The notes beneath the pieces were generated by a model. It was given only the letters and a program-made list of their open reading frames with translations. It was not told the DNA's origin and made no database searches. From UBA11358 sp049517655 (GTDB lineage Bacteria > Verrucomicrobiota > Verrucomicrobiia > Limisphaerales > UBA11358), in assembly GCA_049517655.1 (NCBI GenBank), contig JBEKRQ010000003.1, positions 372,001-436,000 of the forward strand: a stretch of 64,000 nt of DNA, in the 5' to 3' direction. The translations under genes were made by a program, and so were the position numbers. This document shows, one piece after another, positions 54,093 to 62,545 of this stretch (position 1 is its first letter; the number at the start of each line of letters is the position of its first letter).

Positions 54093-54701
54093 ATGCAGCC
54101 GGTCGGGAACTTGTCAGCCAATTTGATCTGCAGCCTGCCGTCCATCATCGAAAGGATTGATCTGACCGCGCTTTTCCCGAAACCGCAACCACTCGAAGTC
54201 GAACTCGGTTGCGGCGACGCGTCGTTTCTTGTCAAATATGCACGGCGGCATCCTGAGAGGAATTTCATCGGCGTCGAGCGATTACTCGGCCGCATTCGCA
54301 AGCTCGACCGCAAAGGCCGCCGTGCCGGACTGACGAATCTCCGCGGCGTGCAAATCGAGTCGTCATATTTTTTGCAACACCTTTTACCGCCGCATTCGGC
54401 GTTGGCGCTGCACATTTATTTTCCCGATCCATGGCCGAAGAAAAGACATCACAAACACCGGCTCATTAACGAACGTTTCTCCGAAATCGCCCGCACCGCG
54501 CTCACGCCCGGCGGCGTCGTTTATTTGCGCACCGATGATGAGGATTATTTCAACCAGATGACTGAAGTGTTTCGTGCGAACGCTGAATTCCAACAGATGG
54601 AAACGCCCATTGAACTGGCGGAATTGCCGACGGATTTTGAACAGGAATTTCGCGGGCGGGGGATTCAGACGTTGCGCGCGGCTTACCAGACGTTGAAGTA
54701 A
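54093..54701 (+). CDS. trmB: tRNA (guanine-N7)-methyltransferase
   Basis: SAM-dependent methylation of G46 in the tRNA variable loop. The 202 residues have motif I VELGCGDASFLVKYA, FIGVERLLGRIRKLDRK (in part FIGVERLL), the highly specific HIYFPDPWPKKRHHKHRL-type motif (in part FPDPWPKKRHHK), and TDDEDYFNQM. The ATG 54093 fits the short N-terminus of the family; an upstream ATG at 53976 adds 39 unrelated residues. It converges on the PF04020 membrane protein gene. Confidence 0.94.
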   Translation: MQPVGNLSANLICSLPSIIERIDLTALFPKPQPLEVELGCGDASFLVKYARRHPERNFIGVERLLGRIRKLDRKGRRAGLTNLRGVQIESSYFLQHLLPPHSALALHIYFPDPWPKKRHHKHRLINERFSEIARTALTPGGVVYLRTDDEDYFNQMTEVFRANAEFQQMETPIELAELPTDFEQEFRGRGIQTLRAAYQTLK

Positions 54702-54704
54702 TTT

Positions 54705-55169
54705 TCAGACATCAATCACCGGCCCGTCATCGTTGGATTTTGGCGGCGGACGTTGTCGGTGTTGAAAAGTGACGCGGGTATTGCCGACACCGGTCAAGGC
54801 ATTTAAAGCGATGGACATGATGCTGATGATGAGCGCGCCGAGAAAGGCGAAGCCGAAGCTGTCCACTTGGAAATGCGGCGTCTCGAAAAAGGGCGGACTC
54901 ATCAGCCACCCGACGCCATAAAGCATCAGCGCGTTGATGACAAACGTGAACAAGCCGAGTGTGAAGATCACCAGCGGCAGCGCAAGGAGCATCAGAATCG
55001 GCCGGACGAACGCATTAAGAACGCCCAGTAACAGGGAGGCGATGAACAAATCACTCCAGCGCTGGTAGGTAATGTGACCGTGAAGCAACACCACCGCTAC
55101 CAGCACCGCGAGGGTGTTGATGAGCCAGCTTTGCAGAAAGCGCAAAAATTTTCTTGTGCCGGGCTGCAT
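54705..55169 (-). CDS. PF04020-family (YvlD-like) four-TM membrane protein
   Basis: 154-residue integral membrane protein with four hydrophobic segments (about 12-30, 40-60, 62-88 and 104-130). The motif NAFVRPILMLLALPLVIFTLGL is typical of the family (in part NAFVRPILMLLALP), often called 'phage holin 4' although it is a chromosomal protein in many bacteria. No phage genes are nearby. Function is unknown; in Bacillus it is linked to cell-envelope stress. Confidence 0.88.
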   Translation of the reverse strand: MQPGTRKFLRFLQSWLINTLAVLVAVVLLHGHITYQRWSDLFIASLLLGVLNAFVRPILMLLALPLVIFTLGLFTFVINALMLYGVGWLMSPPFFETPHFQVDSFGFAFLGALIISIMSIALNALTGVGNTRVTFQHRQRPPPKSNDDGPVIDV

Positions 55170-55309
55170 GGTTTTTGTTGAAAATCAGCGCCCCGCAAAA
55201 TGCGCCAGCTTGCGCTGAAAAACAAGAGGTAAACCCTGGAATAAATCGCATCCTGATTCAGCGCGGTTTTAAGTCGCTTAAAATTTTCAGCCAGCGCAAA
55301 TTAGTCTGC

Positions 55310-56221
55310 ATGAAATTCGGAAAACCATGGGTATTGCTTGTCGGCTTGATTTGTTTGCGCGAAGCGAATGTTCCGCTTGTTGCCGCGGAGAGCGTTATTG
55401 CGCCGGGTGCGAAACTTGAAAAACTTGCCGGCGATTTTGCCTTCACCGAGGGCCCGACGTGCGACGCCAACGGCAACGTTTTTTTCACCGACCAGCCGAA
55501 CAATCGCATCATGGAATGGAGCGTGGCCGGAAAACTTTCCACCTTCATGCAACCCGCTGGCCGCGCAAACGGAATGGTTTTTGATGCGAAAGGCGACCTG
55601 ATTGCCTGCGCTGAGGAGCACAACGAGCTTTGGTCAATCGCCCCTGATAAAAAAGTGACCGTGCTCGTCAAGGGTTATCAGGGCAAATACCTCAATGGCC
55701 CGAACGACGTATGGGTCGCGCCCAACGGTGCAATGTATATCACTGACCCGTTTTACCAGCGCAAATGGTGGGATCACAGCACCATGGCGCTCACCAACGA
55801 AGAGGTTTTTTATCTTTCGCCCGACCGGAAAAATTTGACGCGTGTAACCGATGACCTCAAAAAGCCCAACGGCATCACTGGCACGCCGGACGGGAAAACA
55901 CTTTTTGTCGCCGACATTGAGGCAGACCAAACCTGGCGTTATGACATTTTACCGGACGGATCGTTGACGAACAAAACACTATTTTGTGCGAAAGGTTCGG
56001 ACGGCATGACGATAGACGATGAGGAAAACCTTTACCTGACAGGTCACAGCGTCAACATTTTTGACAAAACCGGCAGGCAAATTGGTCATATTAATGTGCC
56101 GGAACCATGGACGGCAAACGTCAGCTTCGGCGGCAAAGATCACAAAACGCTGTTTATCACGGCCAGTGGCTCGCTTTACTCAATTCGACTGCGTGCAAAG
56201 GGTGCAAATCCGTCGAAATAA
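55310..56221 (+). CDS. SMP-30/gluconolactonase-like beta-propeller protein, exported
   Basis: 303 residues from ATG 55310, with a signal peptide (WVLLVGLICL, cleavage near residue 27). The mature chain is a six-bladed SMP-30/gluconolactonase propeller: FTEGPTCDANGNVFFTD with the metal-site Glu, NGPNDVWVAPNGAMYITDP (in part NGPNDVWVAPNG), KPNGITGTPDGKTLFV and GSDGMTIDDEENLYLTG (in part DGMTIDDEENLYL). A lactonase acting on sugar lactones in the periplasm is the likely role. It diverges from the YvlD-like gene. Confidence 0.88.
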   Translation: MKFGKPWVLLVGLICLREANVPLVAAESVIAPGAKLEKLAGDFAFTEGPTCDANGNVFFTDQPNNRIMEWSVAGKLSTFMQPAGRANGMVFDAKGDLIACAEEHNELWSIAPDKKVTVLVKGYQGKYLNGPNDVWVAPNGAMYITDPFYQRKWWDHSTMALTNEEVFYLSPDRKNLTRVTDDLKKPNGITGTPDGKTLFVADIEADQTWRYDILPDGSLTNKTLFCAKGSDGMTIDDEENLYLTGHSVNIFDKTGRQIGHINVPEPWTANVSFGGKDHKTLFITASGSLYSIRLRAKGANPSK

Positions 56222-56311
56222 CCCGGTATTAGCCAGTTGTGAATTGCTTGTGAATAACTTTTTTGACTGCGGCCATTTCCGGGCACGCGGTATGCAGCCT
56301 TTGCCAGGTGC

Positions 56312-56989
56312 ATGGACGACGGCGTTTTTAATGTCCCGGAAACTCATGGGGAAATTGAAATTACGCTGGACGGTTTGCCAGTGGAATTGCCATTGGAGCG
56401 TTGTTCCCTTAATGCCATTCGCTGTTATCTCGAAACGCTCGCTTTGGAGAAACAGCGCGTACTGTGTTCATTGAGCGTTGACGGTGAGCCAGTGAACCTT
56501 TTCATGCCGTTGGTTCATTGCAAAGCTTTTTGCCGGATTGAAGCCGAGACGATCGCCCTGACGGAAACGCCCATTCTGCTTCTCAAGAAAGCGCTTCAAC
56601 AGGCTGAATATGCGCGAGAGTGCGTTGAGACTGCCATCACGCTCGTGCTCATCAACGACATTCACGTGGTGCGTGAACTTTGGTGGGACCTGGCCAGACA
56701 ACTCAAAGAGCCGGTGCTCACGTTGAGCATGCTGCCGGACAATGCATGTGGCCCAACCAATGGCCGCGCATCGCTCATCCAGCTTCGCAAGTGGCAGCTC
56801 GAACAAATCGCCGTCATCATCAAGGACGTGGACAAAGTCTGTTATTCTGAGGACGCCATTCCGCTGTCCAATGCGCTGGAAAACCGCGTGCTGCCGTGGC
56901 TGCAAGAATTAAGCGAATTTATCAGCTTGTGGCATGAAACGGTGATGGCAGGTTTTCGGCTCGGAATAAGCGACGCGGTTTCCTTATAA
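56312..56989 (+). CDS. Unknown protein, 225 residues
   Basis: No family was recognised. The N-terminal part is beta-rich (GEIEITLDGLPVELPLERC) and is followed by a motif LETLALEKQRVLCSLSVDGEPV. The C-terminal half is helical with no TM segment or signal peptide (about 95-225; ETAITLVLINDIHVVRELWW, SLIQLRKWQLEQIAVIIKDV). It is likely a cytosolic, all-helical-plus-beta protein. Its neighbours are an exported lactonase and uvrB (convergent), which gives no functional clue. Clean frame and typical codon use support a real gene. Confidence 0.7.
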   Translation: MDDGVFNVPETHGEIEITLDGLPVELPLERCSLNAIRCYLETLALEKQRVLCSLSVDGEPVNLFMPLVHCKAFCRIEAETIALTETPILLLKKALQQAEYARECVETAITLVLINDIHVVRELWWDLARQLKEPVLTLSMLPDNACGPTNGRASLIQLRKWQLEQIAVIIKDVDKVCYSEDAIPLSNALENRVLPWLQELSEFISLWHETVMAGFRLGISDAVSL

Positions 56990-57010
56990 ATTTCGCTTCC
57001 GGCGAAGTGA

Positions 57011-59041
57011 TCAGCGGCTGCGTGAATACCCCGACTTGCGATAACTCGCAGGTTTTGTTTCCTTGGTTGACGAGATATCGTCGATCATGTGTTTAAGTTC
57101 CTTGATCTGGTCGCGGAGCAGGGCGGCTTTTTCAAATTGCAATTTCTCGGCGGCAGAGAGCATTTCCGTTTCGAGTTCGTTGATGGTTTCGGTCAGGTCA
57201 ATATCCATGCCGGCGTCCTTCAGCACGGCATTGGCTTCTTCGCGCTTTGATTCGTAAGTGGCAAGACTTTCTTCAACGGCGCGGCTGACGCTGCGCGGCG
57301 TAATATGGTGTTCTTTGTTGTAGGCGATTTGCTTTTGGCGGCGATATTCGGTGACGGCCAGAAATCTTTTGATGCTGTTGGTCATCACGTCGGCATAAAG
57401 AATGACTTCACCGTTGAGATGGCGCGCGGCGCGACCAGCGGTCTGAATCAGGCTCGTTTCGCTGCGTAGGAAACCTTCCTTGTCCGCGTCGAGAATCGCG
57501 ACGAGCGAGACTTCCGGTAAATCGAGTCCTTCGCGCAACAAATTGATGCCGACGAGCACGTCGAACTCGCCCTTGCGCAGCGCGCGCAAAATCTCGACAC
57601 GCTCGATGGCGTCAATTTCGCTGTGGAGGTAGCGCACGTTCACGCCGATGTTGCGGAGATAATCGGTCAATTCCTCGGCGGTGCGCTTGGTGAGCGTGGT
57701 CACAAGCACGCGCTCCTTCGTGTCGGCGCGCTTGCGGCATTCCTCAATGAGATCGTCAATCTGGCCTTTCAATGGTTTGAGCGTGACCTTCGGGTCAATG
57801 AGGCCGGTCGGGCGCACGACCAGTTCAACGACATGGCCTTGCGACCAACTGATTTCCCTCTGTGCCGGGGTCGCGCTCGCGTAAATCGTCTGGCCTTGCA
57901 TCGCCTGGAATTCCAGAAAGTTCAGCGGCCGATTGTCCAGCGCACTCGGCAGGCGAAACCCGTAATCCACCAGCACCGTTTTGCGCGAGCGGTCGCCTTC
58001 GAACATCCCGCCGATTTGCGGCACGGTGGCGTGCGATTCGTCAATGACGAGCAGATAATCGTTCGGGAAAAAATCAATGACTGTCGCCGGGCGCGAGCCG
58101 GGCGGGCGACCGGCGATGTGGCGCGAATAATTCTCAATGCCGGAGCAAACGCCCATTTCCTCCATCATTTCGAGGTCGTATTCCGTCCGTTGCTTGATGC
58201 GCTGGGCTTCGAGCAGCTTGCCGTGCTTCTCAAACCACGCGACGCGTTCGCCGAGTTCCTCGCGGATGGTGAGGATGGCGCGCTTCAGTTTGCCGCCGGT
58301 GGTGACAAATTGTTTTCCCGGGAAAATGGTGACCGCGTCGGGTAATTCAATTTTGTTTCCGGTCAACGGCTCGAAGCGCGTGAGGCGCTCGATTTGCTCG
58401 CCGAAAAATTCAATGCGCAGCGCGTCTTCACGACCGGCAGGACGGACTTCCACCGTGTCGCCGCGCACACGGAAATGGCCGCGCTCAAATGCGATATCGT
58501 TCCGGTCGTATTGCAAATCCACCAGGCGCGTGAGGAATTGTTCGCGCGAAATTTCGCTGCCGACACGGATGGGAATGACCATCGCCTCGTAATCCTCCTT
58601 GCTTCCGATGCCATAAATGCACGAGACACTCGCTACCACGATCACGTCGCGCCGCGCGAACAGGCTGCTCATCGTCGAGAGCCGCAGGCGTTCGATTTCC
58701 TCGTTCCGGCTCGAATCCTTCTCGATGAACGTGTCAGTACGCGGGATGTAAGCCTCCGGCTGATAATAATCGAAGTAGCTGACGAAGTATTCGACGGCGT
58801 TATTCGGAAAAAAACTTTTAAACTCGGCGTAAAGCTGCGCGGCGAGCGTCTTGTTGTGCGAAATGACCAGCGTCGGTTTGTCCGCGTTTTTGATGACGTT
58901 GGCGATGGCAAAGGTTTTGCCTGAGCCGGTGACGCCGAGGAGGGTTTGATGTTTCGCGCCAGACAAAATTCCATCGGTCAGCTTCGCAATCGCTTGCGGC
59001 TGGTCCCCGGCGGGTTTGAAGGGCGCAACAAGTTCAAACAT
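57011..59041 (-). CDS. uvrB: UvrABC system protein B
   Basis: Helicase-like damage-verification subunit of nucleotide excision repair. The 676 residues from ATG 59041 match the family. Walker A is GVTGSGKT (36-43), the beta-hairpin has YFVSYFDYYQPEAYIP, motif VI region includes QTAGRAARH, and the C-terminal UVR coiled coil is KLQFEKAALLRDQIKELK. A start at 59077 would add 12 unrelated residues. The short inverted repeat TTCGC/GCGAA (about 56993-57007) lies between this gene and the convergent unknown gene. Confidence 0.96.
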   Translation of the reverse strand: MFELVAPFKPAGDQPQAIAKLTDGILSGAKHQTLLGVTGSGKTFAIANVIKNADKPTLVISHNKTLAAQLYAEFKSFFPNNAVEYFVSYFDYYQPEAYIPRTDTFIEKDSSRNEEIERLRLSTMSSLFARRDVIVVASVSCIYGIGSKEDYEAMVIPIRVGSEISREQFLTRLVDLQYDRNDIAFERGHFRVRGDTVEVRPAGREDALRIEFFGEQIERLTRFEPLTGNKIELPDAVTIFPGKQFVTTGGKLKRAILTIREELGERVAWFEKHGKLLEAQRIKQRTEYDLEMMEEMGVCSGIENYSRHIAGRPPGSRPATVIDFFPNDYLLVIDESHATVPQIGGMFEGDRSRKTVLVDYGFRLPSALDNRPLNFLEFQAMQGQTIYASATPAQREISWSQGHVVELVVRPTGLIDPKVTLKPLKGQIDDLIEECRKRADTKERVLVTTLTKRTAEELTDYLRNIGVNVRYLHSEIDAIERVEILRALRKGEFDVLVGINLLREGLDLPEVSLVAILDADKEGFLRSETSLIQTAGRAARHLNGEVILYADVMTNSIKRFLAVTEYRRQKQIAYNKEHHITPRSVSRAVEESLATYESKREEANAVLKDAGMDIDLTETINELETEMLSAAEKLQFEKAALLRDQIKELKHMIDDISSTKETKPASYRKSGYSRSR

Positions 59042-59333
59042 GCAGACGAAAGTAGAGCGGCGACGGTTGAGCGTCAAATACGACAGAAATTTATCGCGGG
59101 TTCGGAGAATCTACCGTTCGCCCACATCCGTGGGTCGGTGATTGCCTGTTCTGGTTGAAAGAACAGAGATTCGTAAAATGAACCAAGCCGTTGATTGCCA
59201 TTGTGTCCGTTCAGAAACCGGACAATTTGCCTTATAGCAGGGCATGATTGTTGGGGTAACCGGCGGGCGCAGATTCTGCCGTAAAATTTCCCACGCTGCT
59301 TGGCATCAGCCATGCTCCCTCTAGAAAAAGATT

Positions 59334-59810
59334 ATGAATACGTCGAACCCTTTCCAAATTCCGTCTTGTTTGCAGAGAGTGGACTTCCAACAGCGTCGCC
59401 GGCAGCGGTTTAGGAATGGATTTATTGCGGCTGTGGCCGTCATGGTAATTCTGCTTGTCGGACTATTGATTGAAGGTTGCATGAGCGAGCAGACAAGCAC
59501 TGCCTTTCCGGTCCCAAAAGCAGATATCCTGTTGGCACCCCGACAAAACCAGGCTCTGGTGATGATGAAAAAGCCGAATTCGGGTTTGCAAATGGACCAG
59601 AACGCGACATATCAACCCGCAACGCCTGCCTTAAACAAAAGCGCGGCGGCAGCCGGCCATTCCGAGACCCTTTACGTGGTCAAATCGGGCGATACATTAA
59701 GCCGCATTGCCAAAGCCTACGGAACAACGGTCAAAGCACTCAAATTGGCCAACGGTTTGAAGAATGACCGCATTATTGTCGGAGCCAAGCTGAAAATACC
59801 CCCAGCTTAA
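59334..59810 (+). CDS. Membrane-anchored LysM-domain protein
   Basis: 158-residue protein with one N-terminal TM helix (about 29-49, GFIAAVAVMVILLVGLLIEG) and a C-terminal LysM domain (about 112-156; LYVVKSGDTLSRIAKAYGT, ANGLKNDRIIVGAKLKIP). LysM binds peptidoglycan, so the protein tethers a short variable linker to the cell wall from the inner membrane. A lipobox-like CMSEQ follows the hydrophobic stretch, so a lipoprotein anchor is an alternative. Downstream is the rpsA leader. Confidence 0.87.
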   Translation: MNTSNPFQIPSCLQRVDFQQRRRQRFRNGFIAAVAVMVILLVGLLIEGCMSEQTSTAFPVPKADILLAPRQNQALVMMKKPNSGLQMDQNATYQPATPALNKSAAAAGHSETLYVVKSGDTLSRIAKAYGTTVKALKLANGLKNDRIIVGAKLKIPPA

Positions 59811-59850
59811 GCGTTCCTCCAGATTTAGCGCCGTATACAAAGGAGCTATC

Positions 59851-59913
59851 ATGGAATTAGCAATGGGCAAAACAAGAGAACAATTTCCTCAATTAATTGC
59901 GCAATCAGGGTAA
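59851..59913 (+). CDS. Short upstream ORF (20 codons) with a strong ribosome-binding site
   Basis: AAAGGAG (59839-59845) lies 5 bases before an ATG that opens a 20-codon frame ending with TAA at 59911. The predicted peptide is MELAMGKTREQFPQLIAQSG, soluble with no signal peptide. Good Shine-Dalgarno sequences are rare in this window, so this one stands out. It may be a true small protein or a leader peptide; no family was recognised. Confidence 0.4.
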   Translation: MELAMGKTREQFPQLIAQSG

Positions 59914-59980
59914 AAAACGTTCTTGCCATTCTCCGCATTTCCCCTATTCTTCATCCTGCCTGAACGCCGCGAGTGCGGAC

Positions 59981-60117
59981 CCGTCCTCCGTAGCAAGACT
60001 GCGGAGGGTGGATGTTCATTGAGGCTGAGAAACAACAGTTAAACCAACAACCTAACATGCACCCCGAAGAATTTCGGGGTTAACCTCCGTTGCCACGGCA
60101 GCGCCGGTAGTTAGGCA
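59981..60117 (+). promoter_or_regulatory. Structured leader upstream of rpsA
   Basis: A 13-bp stem pairs 59981-59993 with 59999-60011 (with three G-U pairs, loop CAAGA). Downstream, CCTAAC (60051-60056) pairs with GTTAGG (60110-60115) and encloses a perfect hairpin ACCCCGAA-GAAT-TTCGGGGT (60061-60080) and a weaker TGCC/GGCA pair (60091-60100). The design suggests a folded mRNA leader, and ribosomal protein S1 is known to regulate its own mRNA in other bacteria. No known leader class was matched. Confidence 0.45.
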
Positions 60118-60174
60118 ATGGAGCTTCGGTTCCCGCCGTTTGGGTCCCCAAGTTCCCACAGTTCAAACACAGTT

Positions 60175-61848
60175 ATGCTCACAATGGAAGAAGCCATGAA
60201 GCAAAGCGCGATGCGTTTTGCAGCAGGCGAAATTGTCAAAGGCAAGATTATCGAAGTCCGCCCGAAGGAAGTTTTGGTGGACATCGGCTACAAAAGCGAG
60301 GGCGTCATCCCCACAAATGAATTTCAAGATGCCAACGCTGTGAAGGTCGGCGACGAAATTGATGTCCTTATTGAAAAACTGGAAAACAAGGAAGGCATCG
60401 TCGTCCTGTCACACGAGAAGGCGGAGTTCAAGAAAAACTGGGACAAGATTCTGACGATTTGCAACGAAGGCGGCGTCATCACCGGCAAGGTCAAATCCAT
60501 CGTCAAGGGCGGTTTGGTTGTCAACGTCGGCGTCGAGGCGTTTTTGCCCGCGTCGCAGATTGATGTCATCACACCGAAGAACCTCGCGCAATTCGTCGGC
60601 AACAGCTACGAATTCAAAGTCGTCAAAATCAACCAGGACCGGCAGAACATTGTTCTTTCACGCCGCGAATTGATCGAACAGGAACGCGATGAAAAGCGCT
60701 CGAAATTGCTCGCTGAAATGGTGCCGGGCGACATCCGCAAGGGCACGGTCAAGAACATCACCGATTTTGGCGCGTTCATTGACCTCAATGGCATTGATGG
60801 CCTGTTGCACATCACGGACATCAGTTGGGGGCGCATCGCGCATCCGTCGGAGATTTTAAAGATCGGTCAGGAGATTGACGTGGTTGTGCTCGATGTGAAC
60901 AAGGAAAAGGAGCGCGTCAGCCTCGGCCTCAAGCAAAAGATGGCCAACCCGTGGGACAACATCGAAACGAAATTCCCCGTCGGTGCGCGTGTCAAAGGCA
61001 AGGTCGTCAGTCTCGTGCCTTACGGCGCGTTTGTGCAACTCGAGCCGGGCGTTGAAGGTCTCGTTCACGTCACTGAACTTTCCTGGACGAAGCGCGTGGC
61101 CAAACCCAGTGACATTCTCAAGCAGAACCAGGAAATTGAGGCCGTCGTGCTGGGCATCAACCGTGAGGAACAGAAAATTTCCCTCGGCATTCGCCAGCTT
61201 GAATCCAATCCGTGGGACACCGCCGAGCAAAAATACAAGGGTGGTTCTAAAGTCAAGGGCAAGGTGCGCAATCTCACAAGCTATGGCGCGTTTGTGGAAT
61301 TGGAAGAGGGCATTGACGGCATGATTCACGTGTCCGACATGTCGTGGACGCGCAAAATCAATCATCCGTCCGAAGTTCTCAAGAAGAGCGACGAAGTCGA
61401 GGCGGTGGTGCTCGAGGTGGATCGTCCGAACCAGCGCATTGCGCTTGGCATAAAACAACTCACACAAGACCCGTGGGAAAACATTGATCAGCTCTACAAA
61501 GTCGGCGACCTCGTTCAAGGCAAAGTCACCAAACTCGCGAGCTTCGGCGCATTCGTCGGTCTGCAACACGACATTGACGGTCTTGTGCACATCTCGCAGG
61601 TCAGCGAGGAACGCGTGGACAAGATTAAAAACGTGCTGAAAGCTGGCCAGGAAGTCGCGGCGCGCGTCATCAAGATTGACAGGGGCGAACGCCGCATTGG
61701 CCTGTCCATCAAGGCCGCCAGCTATACCGAGGAGCAGCTCAAGGAGGAACAAAAACTCCTCGACGCGCTCAAGCCCGGTGAAGACCTCGTGGCGTTGCAA
61801 CACGCCTTCGACGCCGCCGACGAAGCGAAGCAGGAATCGAAGGAATAA
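60175..61848 (+). CDS. rpsA: 30S ribosomal protein S1
   Basis: RNA-binding protein of the small subunit that helps recruit mRNA. From ATG 60175 (60184 is an alternative) the product has 557 residues with six S1 OB-fold repeats, starting near residues 13, 102, 187, 275, 361 and 450. Repeats three to six show the strong V.G.V....YGAFV.L..G..GL.H.S..SW pattern. An in-frame ATG at 60118 would add 19 residues from the structured leader. A strong intrinsic terminator follows. In a species with few Shine-Dalgarno sequences S1 is expected to be important for initiation. Confidence 0.95.
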   Translation: MLTMEEAMKQSAMRFAAGEIVKGKIIEVRPKEVLVDIGYKSEGVIPTNEFQDANAVKVGDEIDVLIEKLENKEGIVVLSHEKAEFKKNWDKILTICNEGGVITGKVKSIVKGGLVVNVGVEAFLPASQIDVITPKNLAQFVGNSYEFKVVKINQDRQNIVLSRRELIEQERDEKRSKLLAEMVPGDIRKGTVKNITDFGAFIDLNGIDGLLHITDISWGRIAHPSEILKIGQEIDVVVLDVNKEKERVSLGLKQKMANPWDNIETKFPVGARVKGKVVSLVPYGAFVQLEPGVEGLVHVTELSWTKRVAKPSDILKQNQEIEAVVLGINREEQKISLGIRQLESNPWDTAEQKYKGGSKVKGKVRNLTSYGAFVELEEGIDGMIHVSDMSWTRKINHPSEVLKKSDEVEAVVLEVDRPNQRIALGIKQLTQDPWENIDQLYKVGDLVQGKVTKLASFGAFVGLQHDIDGLVHISQVSEERVDKIKNVLKAGQEVAARVIKIDRGERRIGLSIKAASYTEEQLKEEQKLLDALKPGEDLVALQHAFDAADEAKQESKE

Positions 61849-61872
61849 CCGCCATCAGGAAAACCAATCACA

Positions 61873-61905
61873 CAGGCGGGCCGGTAACGGTCCGCCTGTT
61901 TTATT
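61873..61905 (+). terminator. Intrinsic terminator of rpsA
   Basis: CAGGCGGGCCG (61873-61883), loop GTAA, and CGGTCCGCCTG (61888-61898) form an 11-bp GC-rich stem with one G-U pair, followed by TTTTATT. It lies 25 bases after the rpsA stop codon. Confidence 0.85.
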
Positions 61906-61953
61906 CCCTCTCCCGTCAGACGGGAGAGGGTGGCACGAAGCGACGGGTAAGGG
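61906..61953. repeat. GC-rich palindromic repeat at the 3' end of folA
   Basis: CCCTCTCCCGT (61906-61916) and ACGGGAGAGGG (61920-61930) form a perfect 11-bp stem, followed by TGGCACGAAGCGACGGGTAAGGG. This type, 'CCCTCTCCC...GGGAGAGGGTGGC.CGAAG', is a repeat seen widely in bacteria. It ends 2 bases before the folA stop codon, so it sits just outside the gene. Confidence 0.85.
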
Positions 61954-61955
61954 AT

Positions 61956-62543
61956 TCATTCCGCTGCTTTCAGGCCGCGATGCTGGTAATGCAAAATCTT
62001 GAATTCCGGCGTGTCGCGAATTTCCTCAACCTGAACGAATCGGTCTTCAAAAGGCGGGAAGAACACGTCGCCCTCGACCTCGCGTTTAACGAGCGTGAGA
62101 TAAAGATCGGAACAGAGCGGCAACGCCTGTTCATAAATCTGCGCGCCGCCGCAAATAAAATAGTCCAGGGGAGAATCCATCGGGCTGAGTTTTAAGAAGT
62201 TTTTTATAATGCGCAGGTCGATTGCGGTTACACCGCCAATTTGTGGAAGCTCAAATTGGTAGGGGGGCGGAACTGCCGTTTTGCCTCGTGCAATCCACGC
62301 CTCGCCAAAAAGATCGGGGAATTCCCGCTTCAGGAGTCCCGGATGCCGGCTAAGAACGATGTTGATGCGATCCGGCAGTGGTTTGCCAAAACCCTCGAAG
62401 GTTTTTCGTCCGATAATTATGACATTACCCTTGGTCTTTTCCTTGAACCACTTGAAATCCTCCGGCAAGTGCCACGGGATTTTGCCGCCCGCGCCAATCA
62501 CGCGGTTCAGCGACATCGCAGCAATGGCTTTGAAGTGTTTCAT
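61956..62543 (-). CDS. folA: Dihydrofolate reductase
   Basis: Reduces dihydrofolate to tetrahydrofolate with NADPH, refilling the pool used by thymidylate synthase. The 195 residues have AAMSLNRVIGAGGKIPWHLPEDFKWFKEKT (in part NRVIGAGGKIPWHLPED), GRKTFEGFGKPLP, the acidic residue in WHLPED, and CGGAQIYEQAL. It is longer than E. coli FolA (159); an insertion of about 30 residues (about 85-125) follows the SRHP region. Its start is 2 bases after the thyA stop; thyA and folA form one unit. Confidence 0.93.
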   Translation of the reverse strand: MKHFKAIAAMSLNRVIGAGGKIPWHLPEDFKWFKEKTKGNVIIIGRKTFEGFGKPLPDRINIVLSRHPGLLKREFPDLFGEAWIARGKTAVPPPYQFELPQIGGVTAIDLRIIKNFLKLSPMDSPLDYFICGGAQIYEQALPLCSDLYLTLVKREVEGDVFFPPFEDRFVQVEEIRDTPEFKILHYQHRGLKAAE

Positions 62544-62545
62544 AA

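Noticed and set aside
54705..55169. Prophage remnant because of the 'holin' family name
   Set aside because: PF04020 proteins are common chromosomal membrane proteins and no other phage gene is near.
59074..59313. 79-codon minus-strand frame upstream of uvrB
   Set aside because: No motif, ends next to the uvrB start, no ribosome-binding site. Not supported as a gene.
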